Shown: positions 40,629 to 47,936 of the stretch, piece by piece
Numbering within the stretch: the stretch's first letter is position 1
Layout: every line of letters starts with the position of its first letter
Assembly: GCA_018826295.1 (NCBI GenBank)
Contig: JAHJZX010000055.1
Coordinates: forward strand, 1-64,000
Source of the DNA: Gammaproteobacteria bacterium
GTDB taxonomy: Bacteria > Pseudomonadota > Gammaproteobacteria > Enterobacterales > Alteromonadaceae
DNA length: 64,000 nucleotides
Direction of reading: 5' to 3'
The notes under the pieces: generated by a model
Databases searched by the model: none
Told to the model about the DNA's origin: nothing
The model's input: only the letters and a program-made list of their open reading frames with translations
Position numbers and translations under genes: made by a program

Positions 40629-40801
40629 CAGCGCGGCCTCTGCTCAAATCGGGCCTGCTCTACCAAGCGCTGGCATTCCTGCAAAATATCCTCTTTTAAC
40701 TGCCGTATCACTTCGGCTTGCAGTGCCTGCAGCTGATGCTGTTCGGGTTCAGGTTCCAGCAGCGTAGATTTGACAATCAGTCGGCTGACTTCTATCGGCA
40801 T
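40628..40801 (-). CDS. DUF5908 small eCIS protein (Afp6-like position)
   Basis: 57-aa product beginning MPIEVSRLIVKSTLLE, the typical opening of the DUF5908 family (MPIEIxxLxIKxxV), then a charged helix rich in Gln and Glu. These short proteins sit between the second tube and the LysM adaptor in many eCIS clusters; their role is not known. The frame ends in TGA that overlaps the start of the adaptor gene. It lies 4 bp after the tube gene. Confidence 0.85.
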   Translation of the reverse strand: MPIEVSRLIVKSTLLEPEPEQHQLQALQAEVIRQLKEDILQECQRLVEQARFEQRPR

Positions 40802-40805
40802 AGGC

Positions 40806-41264
40806 TTATTTCTCCCGGCTCAGATATTGATAGCTAAACTCCAGTTTCTCTATCGCCACTTCATTTTTACTGGCATTAAAGGCCTCTACCTGCCAACTGA
40901 CCGGCCAGGCGTTGACAAAGTCCCAGCTACGCGCCGGCTGGCCTTTATTATCAAGCAGCGCCACGCTGATACTCATCGGCGTAATGGCGCTGTCCAGGCC
41001 CTGCTCAAACACCTTAAGACACCACTTTATCAGCGGTGAATTAAGGTCGGCGATGCCGCGTTTTAACACCAGATTGCTGTGCTTTACCGCTTTGGGCAAC
41101 CGGTGCACAAAGCGGTTTTCACCGCCTTCTATCACGTCTTCGGTATCGATTTGCACGCCGATGCCCGACACCTCCTGAAAGGCGGTGTCGGCGCTGTCAC
41201 CGCTGGCAGCAAATTTCACCCTAAAGTAAAACGCCGGTAGCGGATATTCTGCCTGCTCAGTCAT
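40806..41264 (-). CDS. Second tube protein, gp19-like (Afp5-like)
   Basis: 152 aa with the T4 gp19/Hcp-like tube fold: YPLPAFYFRVKF at the start, FQEVSGIGVQIDTEDVIEGG, LPKAVKHSNLVLKRGIAD, then RSWDFVNAWPVSWQVEAFNA. It belongs to the specialised tube type that begins the tube on the spike. It is diverged from the main tube protein next to it but colinear with it. AGGTAA is the likely ribosome site. Confidence 0.92.
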   Translation of the reverse strand: MTEQAEYPLPAFYFRVKFAASGDSADTAFQEVSGIGVQIDTEDVIEGGENRFVHRLPKAVKHSNLVLKRGIADLNSPLIKWCLKVFEQGLDSAITPMSISVALLDNKGQPARSWDFVNAWPVSWQVEAFNASKNEVAIEKLEFSYQYLSREK

Positions 41265-41277
41265 ACGGCGTTACCTG

Positions 41278-41736
41278 TCAGGGGTTATCAATGGTGATAC
41301 CTTCGTGCACAATTTCAATGGTTTCTATCGCCACCTCATTGCCATCAGACTTCAGATCAGTGCCGGTGATCTTGGTGGGCCAGGCATTGGTTAGCGTCCA
41401 CACCATAGTGGTGCCGCCGGCTTCATCCAGCAAACTGATGGTAATGGGCAGCCGTTTGATGGTGTTCATCTTGATCTGGCTAAACCAGGCCCAAAACTTG
41501 TTATCTGATTTATACACGCCTTTTTTCATCGTCACATTGCCGGACTTTTTCAGCCCCGGCATCTTAGTGGCAGAAAACACCGGATTGTCGCCGGCACGGT
41601 ATTCAATAATTTGTGCCTCAACATCCAAACCGGACACTTCCTGAAACGACATTACTTCTGAATCCCATTTCACCTGAAAATAAAACTTCGGTAACGGCCA
41701 TACCGAAGTGGATTGAGTTGAACCGTCATCAGCCAT
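41278..41736 (-). CDS. Main tube protein, gp19-like (Afp1-like)
   Basis: 152 aa. WPLPKFYFQVKW, FQEVSGLDVEAQIIEYRAG, ATKMPGLKKSGNVTMKKG and WTLTNAWPTKITGTDLKSD mark the phage tail tube gp19 family. It would polymerise into the inner tube that carries cargo. A clear AAGGAG stands before the ATG. Paralogous to the neighbouring second tube gene. Confidence 0.94.
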   Translation of the reverse strand: MADDGSTQSTSVWPLPKFYFQVKWDSEVMSFQEVSGLDVEAQIIEYRAGDNPVFSATKMPGLKKSGNVTMKKGVYKSDNKFWAWFSQIKMNTIKRLPITISLLDEAGGTTMVWTLTNAWPTKITGTDLKSDGNEVAIETIEIVHEGITIDNP

Positions 41737-41774
41737 TTTTTAGCTCCTTTGTATGCCTATTCGTAGTCAGTTAA

Positions 41775-43334
41775 TCAGGACTTCTGCATCTGCTGCTGGA
41801 AAGTAATTTCGATAAACTCGGCCGGCCGGATCAGCGCTACCAATACCGTTACGCGTAAAATGCCTTCGAGAATATCTTCTGAGGTCATGGTTTCACCCAG
41901 ACCAACACTTACACTGAAGGCATCTTCCGGTGAGGCGCCGGCTAAGCCGCCGCGTTTCCAGATGCCGGTAAGGAAATTACGGATCATGCTTTTGATGGTG
42001 ACCCAGGTGCTGGCCGTGTTGTTTTCAAACACATAAGCTTTGGTGCCAAGCCGGATCGATTCTTCCAGCATAATCATGGTGCGCCGCACACTGATGTAGC
42101 GCCAGTCCAGGCTGTTGCCATCCAGGGTGCGGGCGCCCCACACCAAAGTGCCCTCACCAATAAAGGTACGAATAGCATTAACTGACTTACCCTGGGTGCT
42201 GACGTTCAAATCTTCCTGCTCATCGTGGGTAATATTGACTGCCGGGGATACCACTGCACTTAAGCTGACATTGGCTGGCGCTTTCCATACGCCCTTAGTG
42301 TTGTCTACCATGGTATAAATACCCGCCATCGCCGCTGCCGGCGGAAGTAAGTTCAGCACGGCACGCATCTGGCTAATCAACTGGCTGTACAGCGGGCTGA
42401 TGGCTTTTAGGCTTTTGTGTAATAACATTTGTTTTGCGACGCGCTCGGCACTGTCCAGTGCACTCCAGTCAGCACTGATTTCAGCAATCGCATCCAACTG
42501 CTGCTGCAGTTTCAGCTGCGCTGCTTTATCGGCTGCTGTTGCTTTTGCATCCAGCGCTGGCAGTTCATCAGGCAGGTTGCGCTCTTGTTTAAGTAGCGTT
42601 TGCAGCAGCTCAGCCGGTGCCAGATTCTGATAACTCAGATCGCGCTCCTGTACTATGCTGGTGTTCAGCCACGGATAGTAAGCGGTAGCAAAATCCAGAT
42701 AGTTAATACCTAACTTGCCGCGGAAGTTATCGATGCAATCACCTTCCGGGTGCTGGCGCGGTTTATAGCCCTGCCACACATCTAAAATAGCAACCCGGTT
42801 GCGCATCTTACCGCCACAATGCGCCAGGGCGGCCTGCTGTACGGCAATGCAGTCGTCCTCTTTAAGCAGTACCGCTTCGGGGATCACCAGCATGGTCGGT
42901 TCCTGCTCTTTAATCAGCTGATCGATACCGGCCATTAATTTAGCGCCTTCAATATCATCACTGTAGCTGCCAACCGAGACGATATAGCAAGGCCCGCCAC
43001 CGTTTTGATAAAACAGCATCATGGCGTAATACAACTGGTTTTTACCGCTGTCATGGCTAAGCTGGTAGGATTTTCCTGCGACACTAAAGGTGTTGTCAGC
43101 CGGCGCTGTCGCTTCGGCCAGGCCAAACATCGGCGTTGGCGCAAAGCCAAAATAATTGTGAAATTCTGACATTGAGCTGATACGCATCGGCTGATTAGTC
43201 AGTGACTTAGTGCCATTTAGTGCCTTGTCGGTATAACCGATAAATGCCGGTACTGCCGTTGCAACTTCCACTACCGAATTGGGAAAGGCATTTTTTTCTA
43301 CGATATAAACGCCAGGCGTTTTCATCTGCCCCAT
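41775..43334 (-). CDS. Contractile sheath protein (Afp2-like)
   Basis: 519 aa. KTPGVYIVEKNAFPNSVVEV at the start and the C-terminal sheath domain are diagnostic: AIRTFIGEGTLVWGARTLDG, WRYISVRRTMIMLEESI, TWVTIKSMIRNFLTGIWKRG and LVALIRPAEFIEITFQQQ. Only one sheath gene is present, whereas Afp and PVC clusters have three. AAGGA is 7 nt before the ATG. Confidence 0.95.
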   Translation of the reverse strand: MGQMKTPGVYIVEKNAFPNSVVEVATAVPAFIGYTDKALNGTKSLTNQPMRISSMSEFHNYFGFAPTPMFGLAEATAPADNTFSVAGKSYQLSHDSGKNQLYYAMMLFYQNGGGPCYIVSVGSYSDDIEGAKLMAGIDQLIKEQEPTMLVIPEAVLLKEDDCIAVQQAALAHCGGKMRNRVAILDVWQGYKPRQHPEGDCIDNFRGKLGINYLDFATAYYPWLNTSIVQERDLSYQNLAPAELLQTLLKQERNLPDELPALDAKATAADKAAQLKLQQQLDAIAEISADWSALDSAERVAKQMLLHKSLKAISPLYSQLISQMRAVLNLLPPAAAMAGIYTMVDNTKGVWKAPANVSLSAVVSPAVNITHDEQEDLNVSTQGKSVNAIRTFIGEGTLVWGARTLDGNSLDWRYISVRRTMIMLEESIRLGTKAYVFENNTASTWVTIKSMIRNFLTGIWKRGGLAGASPEDAFSVSVGLGETMTSEDILEGILRVTVLVALIRPAEFIEITFQQQMQKS

Positions 43335-43351
43335 GATTAGATCCTTTCTGG

Positions 43352-44212
43352 TTAATAGTTAAGATATATTTCTGCCAGGTTACGCTTTACTCCGTTTACT
43401 ACTGTGGTGCCCAATTGCCCGGCTGCCGCTACCGGCAACCGTTTAATTAAAACTTTTTCACTACTGTCACCCTGGCTTACCAATGCCAGGCGGTAAGGGC
43501 TCTGCTGTGCCAGGGCCAGTAAATCGGTGGAATCAAATACTTTGGCGCGCCGGCCGTTAGCCAGCGTGACATCGGCCTGCTGTACAAATTGCGCTGTCGC
43601 CGCCTGCGAGCCGGCTTGTGTCAGATCGCGAATACGCAGCGGTACCGCAAAGTTGTCGCCACACAGGTAATAGCGCCAGATGCTGCGCCGGCTGCCAAAT
43701 TTGATCAGATAGTGTTTAGCCGGCTCAGCCGATAGCGCCGTGATATCGTCGTGTTGCAGCGAAACGGCCAACACCAGTTGTGGCAGCGGCGCTTGTGTTA
43801 GTTCTGCCAGCCCGCTTAGCCTGGCATCATCGGCGAAAATAAGCGCAGTGCTATCCAATTCGGCGCCAGCATGCAGGCGAAGCACCCCATCCTGCTGCAC
43901 GGCACTGTTGCTATCGCAGTACCACAACTGGCCCTGCTGCAGCGCCGCAGCGGTGTAACTGCCAAACAATGCATCACGGCTATACAACAGAAAATACAGC
44001 CTTAAGGCTGGCTCACAACAGGCGGCGGCAATATCGGCCCGGCTGCTATCAAGCAGTAGCATGGCGCCTTGTTTTGTTGGCTTGAATAATAGCTGCGCAT
44101 TACGCAGCGCCCGTTGGCTGGCCGCACTTGGCAGCAGCTGCGCCTGTTGCAGATAGCCAGAGCTAAAATAACTGTGTTGTAAGTGAAACTGGCACAGCGG
44201 CAGATAACTCAT
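43352..44212 (-). CDS. Uncharacterised eCIS-operon protein (286 aa)
   Basis: I do not recognise a named domain. The protein starts with SYLPLCQFHLQHSYFSSGYL then QQAQLLPSAASQRALRNAQL, and is beta-rich with few motifs. Its ATG overlaps the stop of the cap gene by 4 bp, and it precedes the sheath by 17 bp, so it is coupled to structural genes. Proteins of this position and general look occur in other eCIS clusters; a role in capping or sheath assembly is possible. No signal peptide or membrane segment. Confidence 0.6.
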   Translation of the reverse strand: MSYLPLCQFHLQHSYFSSGYLQQAQLLPSAASQRALRNAQLLFKPTKQGAMLLLDSSRADIAAACCEPALRLYFLLYSRDALFGSYTAAALQQGQLWYCDSNSAVQQDGVLRLHAGAELDSTALIFADDARLSGLAELTQAPLPQLVLAVSLQHDDITALSAEPAKHYLIKFGSRRSIWRYYLCGDNFAVPLRIRDLTQAGSQAATAQFVQQADVTLANGRRAKVFDSTDLLALAQQSPYRLALVSQGDSSEKVLIKRLPVAAAGQLGTTVVNGVKRNLAEIYLNY

Positions 44213-44790
44213 GCTTTGCCGCCCAGTTCACTGATTGGTTTTGACAGCAAGCTGCTTTGACTGTAAATATCGGCACCGTCAAAGCTGACCATCCGCACCT
44301 TGTACAATACTGATGGCAAATACTTACCACTTAGCATGCCCCATAAGTTGCTGGCATCCTGAATACTGAGGTTTTCCAAATCCAGTGTCAGCCGTTCAAT
44401 TGCCTGATCCAAATCAGGCAAGTTTTGGCGGTTAAACAGAGGGTTACGCTGAAAAAAACTGATACAGGCCGACAATAGCGTTAAGGCATCAGTGTAATTG
44501 GCACCGTTAAAATTGGCCGCCAACATTAAATATAAGTTCAGATGCAAAGGTGGCGCACTGTTGGCACTGCGGCTAAAGCCGGTATCGAGCAGGCTGGGGT
44601 TGTTTCTGCTGGCAGATTCTTTTTCAATGCCAACCAAAAACAGCGCCAGCTTGTTATTGGCATGAGTACAGGCGCTGCCGTCGGCCTCATTTAAGTTCGA
44701 CACCAGCACGATATCTTCATCTAGCTTAAAATTCTGCCGCAAAAACCGGTTTAGCTGAACCGCCAGTTGCGTCAACGTCTTCGCTATCAT
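44209..44790 (-). CDS. eCIS terminal cap protein, DUF4255 (Afp16/Pvc16-like)
   Basis: 193 aa. Family marks are LTQLAVQLNRFLRQNF at the N terminus, NKLALFLVGIEKESASRN, PPLHLNLYLMLAANFNGANY and DALTLLSACISFFQRNPLFN. DUF4255 proteins end the tube and sheath at the distal tip and control length together with the tape measure. The frame opens at 44832 but the ATG at 44790, with AAGAG upstream, gives the family N terminus. It is the first gene of the eCIS operon. Confidence 0.9.
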   Translation of the reverse strand: MIAKTLTQLAVQLNRFLRQNFKLDEDIVLVSNLNEADGSACTHANNKLALFLVGIEKESASRNNPSLLDTGFSRSANSAPPLHLNLYLMLAANFNGANYTDALTLLSACISFFQRNPLFNRQNLPDLDQAIERLTLDLENLSIQDASNLWGMLSGKYLPSVLYKVRMVSFDGADIYSQSSLLSKPISELGGKA

Positions 44791-45149
44791 ATTGCTCTTC
44801 TTCCAGCCAAACGTACACCACACAGCCTTCATGGCTGTGACCGATACATCCTGAATTACTTTACGACTGGCAACGCAGCAGCACTAACAGGCTGTCACGC
44901 TGGCCTTGATCTGCAACGGCGGTAAAAGCAAATAACGACAATCGAACGGCAGTTATTTATACAAGCAGGGTACTTAACGCACTTAAAGATAGTGGCTGCG
45001 CCGGACAATGCAAACATATCGCAAATTTATCATCTGAAGATCGACCGGAGCGAAAACTGCAACCGCGGCTGTTGTGTTAGCACGGCTGGCATTGAGTTAA
45101 GTTGTCAGCTCTGTAACAATGGCAGCAGTTTTTTTACAGAGATCCTGTT
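44791..45149. other. Divergent intergenic region between eCIS operon and apbE
   Basis: About 360 bp without a convincing gene. It must hold the eCIS promoter (minus) and the apbE promoter (plus). On the minus strand a TATAAA at about 44960 is a possible -10, but no good -35 accompanies it. The only clear structure is the dyad at 44821-44839. A T run (45129-45135) lies just before apbE. Confidence 0.4.
44821..44839. promoter_or_regulatory. Inverted repeat upstream of the eCIS operon
   Basis: CACAGCC-TTCAT-GGCTGTG, a perfect 7-bp inverted repeat with 5-nt centre, 31 bp before the start of the cap gene. The dyad could be an operator or a leader hairpin. No known regulator site is matched. Confidence 0.35.
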
Positions 45150-46121
45150 ATGCGTTTTTTTGCTTTTGGCCGCATTAGCCTGTATCTGGCATTAGTGTTA
45201 TTTGCCCAGACGGCAACAGCACAGTGGCATCGCCAGGCCTTTCACACCCTCGGTACCCAGGCTTATATTGAGTTTTGGAGCCCGGACACCAATGCCGCTG
45301 AGATCATTACCCAGGTTCAGGCCGAGTTTGAGCGCATAAATCAGTTAATGAGCCCTTACATTAGCAGCAGTGAACTGAGCATCTTAAACCGCGAAGCCGC
45401 CAATTCGGCAGTGCAGGTGTCCGACGAGCTGTATCAGCTGTTGCGCCAGGCGCGGCAGGTGTCAGAGCTGAGCAATGGTGCCTTTGATATTACTTTCGCC
45501 TCGGTGGGTTTTTATTACGATTACCGCGCCGGTAAAAAACCCGATAGCAGCCAATTATTGCAACAACGTCAGTATGTCAATTATCAGAGTGTACAACTGC
45601 TTAGCGATAATAAAGTGCGCTTTGCCCAACCTGGCGTCAAGATTGATTTAGGTGGTATTGCCAAAGGTTATGCCGTTGAGCGGGCCATGAAAATTATTGC
45701 TGCGGCAGATATTAAACACGCCCAGCTTACTGCTGGCGGTGACAGCCGTTTGCTTGGCGATAAACGCGGTAAGCCCTGGCTGGTTGGCATCAGGCACCCA
45801 CGCCAGGATGCAAAATATGCCGCAACCCTGCCACTGCAAGATACCGCCATTAGCACTTCAGGTGACTACGAGCGCTACTTTATTGAAGAGGGTGTGCGTT
45901 ACCACCACATTCTCGATCCGAAAACAGGCCAAAGCACTACCGGTTTAATGAGTGTCAGTGTCATCGGTGCCGACACCGGCCGCACTGATGCCCTGTCAAC
46001 AACGCTGTTTGTGCTGGGTTTGCAACAGGGTATGCAACTAATAGAACAAATACCTGATTACGAAGCCATTTTTATCAGTGCCGATCATACTCTGCATTTT
46101 TCCAGTGGCCTGGCACAATAG
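45150..46121 (+). CDS. apbE: FAD:protein FMN transferase ApbE
   Basis: 323 aa with a signal peptide (1-24, ending QTATAQ). It attaches FMN covalently to Thr/Ser of exported flavoproteins such as NqrC or RnfG. Family motifs: FERINQLMSPYISSSELSIL, LSNGAFDITFASVG, KIDLGGIAKGYAVERA, LTAGGDSRLLG and YHHILDPKTGQ, with the metal-binding T/D-rich end (GADTGRTDALSTTLFVLG). No substrate protein with an obvious flavinylation motif lies beside it. It is divergent from the eCIS operon and 92 bp before a solute-binding gene. Confidence 0.95.
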   Translation: MRFFAFGRISLYLALVLFAQTATAQWHRQAFHTLGTQAYIEFWSPDTNAAEIITQVQAEFERINQLMSPYISSSELSILNREAANSAVQVSDELYQLLRQARQVSELSNGAFDITFASVGFYYDYRAGKKPDSSQLLQQRQYVNYQSVQLLSDNKVRFAQPGVKIDLGGIAKGYAVERAMKIIAAADIKHAQLTAGGDSRLLGDKRGKPWLVGIRHPRQDAKYAATLPLQDTAISTSGDYERYFIEEGVRYHHILDPKTGQSTTGLMSVSVIGADTGRTDALSTTLFVLGLQQGMQLIEQIPDYEAIFISADHTLHFSSGLAQ

Positions 46122-46213
46122 CCTGACTAAGCGCCAATAAAAACGCTGGGCAAGGGCCTAACTTTGCAGTAGATTCTCTGTAAGGTAATTCAGTTCGGGT
46201 ATATAGCACTTCT

Positions 46214-47017
46214 ATGCACTGGCGTTGTTGTCTGATATTGCTGTTATTAATGGCACCCGCTCTGCAGGCCGAGCCAGCTGCGCCCTGTAAGCTGCGTATG
46301 TCAGCAGAAACAGACTTTCCACCCCATCTGATTAAGCAAGACCAGCATTGGACCGGTCTCAGTGTTGAACTGATGCAAAAGCTGGCGGCTAAAGTAGGCT
46401 GTCAGCTCGAATTTATTAACAGCCCCTGGCTGCGGGCGATACAGCAAAGTGAAGCCGGCGAGCTGGATGTGCTTAGCCATCTGTCATTTAATCCGCAACG
46501 TCAGCAACATTTTGCTTTTATCGGCCCGCATCATATTGAAGCCATTTATCTGATTGGCGAAGCGCAAAGCCTGCCGCAACTGCATGAATTAACCGAGCTC
46601 AGTGAAAACATTGATCTGGGCCGCATTGCCACCTTGCATGGCGCCTACTATGGCGAAGAGTTTTCCCGGCTAATGCAGGCACCTAACTTTGCCCGCCAGT
46701 TAGTTATCATCAGCAGCATTCAGGATAAACTGGCGCTGCTTAGAGCGCATAGGGTAAATGCCATACTGGAAGATATTTCCGTACTGCGTTACTGGCAGCA
46801 ACACCAGTATCCGCAGGCGGCTAAGTACCAGCCACTGCTAAAAGTGTTTGAAAGTCCTGTATATTTTGGTTTTAGTAAGGCAGCATTGTCAGCACAGCAA
46901 ATCACGCAGTTGGTTAATGCCTGGCAGCAATTACATGATGAAGGCGAGCTGACGCCGATATATCAGAAGTATCAGATAATCAATGCTGACAAGCTTACTC
47001 CGGCGCCGAAACTGTAG
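46214..47017 (+). CDS. Periplasmic solute-binding protein, family 3 (paralogue 1)
   Basis: 267 aa with a signal peptide (1-19, ending LQAE). Lobe motifs: SAETDFPPHLIKQDQHWTGLS, VELMQKLAAKVGCQLEFINS, PWLRAIQQSEAGELDVLSHL and YFGFSKAAL. It shares with the facing gene the strings SPWLR, GELDVLSHLS(F/Y)N, HFAFIGPH, YLxG, GAYYG and LEDI, so the two are duplicates. No transporter subunits are adjacent. Its stop codon is 7 bp from that of the convergent paralogue. Confidence 0.88.
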   Translation: MHWRCCLILLLLMAPALQAEPAAPCKLRMSAETDFPPHLIKQDQHWTGLSVELMQKLAAKVGCQLEFINSPWLRAIQQSEAGELDVLSHLSFNPQRQQHFAFIGPHHIEAIYLIGEAQSLPQLHELTELSENIDLGRIATLHGAYYGEEFSRLMQAPNFARQLVIISSIQDKLALLRAHRVNAILEDISVLRYWQQHQYPQAAKYQPLLKVFESPVYFGFSKAALSAQQITQLVNAWQQLHDEGELTPIYQKYQIINADKLTPAPKL

Positions 47018-47024
47018 CACTGGC

Positions 47025-47825
47025 TTAGCGCATTAATAACGGTGCCGGCTCAGGTAAACTAATACGAAATTCTTCCAGCTGGTAACGGCTAACAATAGCC
47101 GCCAAACTGCCGTCATCATACAAACTTTGCCAGGCGTCGGCTATTTGCTGTAATTGCTCGGCGTTGAAGCTGGCGCGGCTAAAACCAAAATATACCGTGC
47201 TACGGTGTACCTCAAATAACGGCAGGTAATCAGCTGTCGGTAATTCACTGCGGGTTTTCCAATAGTGGTAAGCGGTAATGTCTTCCAGCACACCATGTAC
47301 CCGGCCATTCAGTAGTAGCGCCTGTTTATCTTCGTTACCGCGGATAAAAACAAAACGGGTGCGGTTTTTCGCGTCATCTAAAATGCTGGCGAGCTCATCG
47401 CCATAGTAGGCACCGTTTAGTAACGCAATAATACCGGAAGTGCCTTTTTGCCTGAGCTGACTGATATCAGTCAGGCCGCTGAACGCCTGCGGCACACCAA
47501 CCAGATAGATAATTTCCAGCTGATGCGGGCCGATAAAGGCAAAATGGGCGCTACGCTCCTGATTATAACTCAGGTGGCTGAGTACATCCAGCTCACCTTG
47601 TTCAATCAGCTTTAACGAGCGCAGCCAAGGGCTGTGAATAAACTCCAGCGAGCAGCCAAGCTGCTGTGCCAGCCGGGCGAGTAAATCAACGTTCAGGCCG
47701 CGCCAGCTATCATCTTGCTGCATAATATAAGGCGCAAAGCTGGTTTCAATACCCATACGCCAGTTACAGGCCACGGCTTGTGCCGGCAGGCTAACAGCTA
47801 AGACTAACGCGAACAGCAGTTTCAT
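47025..47825 (-). CDS. Periplasmic solute-binding protein, family 3 (paralogue 2)
   Basis: 266 aa with a signal peptide (1-17, ending LPAQA). MGIETSFAPYIMQQDDSWRG, LNVDLLARLAQQLGCSLEFI, GELDVLSHLSYNQERSAHFA and STVYFGFSRASF parallel paralogue 1 residue by residue. The pair is arranged tail to tail. A similar amino-acid-like ligand is expected but not provable. No permease is near; such proteins can also act as periplasmic sensors. Confidence 0.88.
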   Translation of the reverse strand: MKLLFALVLAVSLPAQAVACNWRMGIETSFAPYIMQQDDSWRGLNVDLLARLAQQLGCSLEFIHSPWLRSLKLIEQGELDVLSHLSYNQERSAHFAFIGPHQLEIIYLVGVPQAFSGLTDISQLRQKGTSGIIALLNGAYYGDELASILDDAKNRTRFVFIRGNEDKQALLLNGRVHGVLEDITAYHYWKTRSELPTADYLPLFEVHRSTVYFGFSRASFNAEQLQQIADAWQSLYDDGSLAAIVSRYQLEEFRISLPEPAPLLMR

Positions 47826-47936
47826 AATGGCTTGTACCTGTCTGGCAATGCTGGATCAACTATATACAGCCGGCAGCAAATTTGCCTGTCACAAGCACAA
47901 ATATTCTGTTGCCGACCATTATTTGAGTGCAGATCG

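Noticed and set aside
23300-44790. Type VI secretion system or prophage tail
   Set aside because: No TssJLM membrane complex or ClpV, and no capsid, terminase, integrase or lysis genes. The DUF4255 cap, DUF5908, CIS_TMP and AAA+ set is specific to eCIS.
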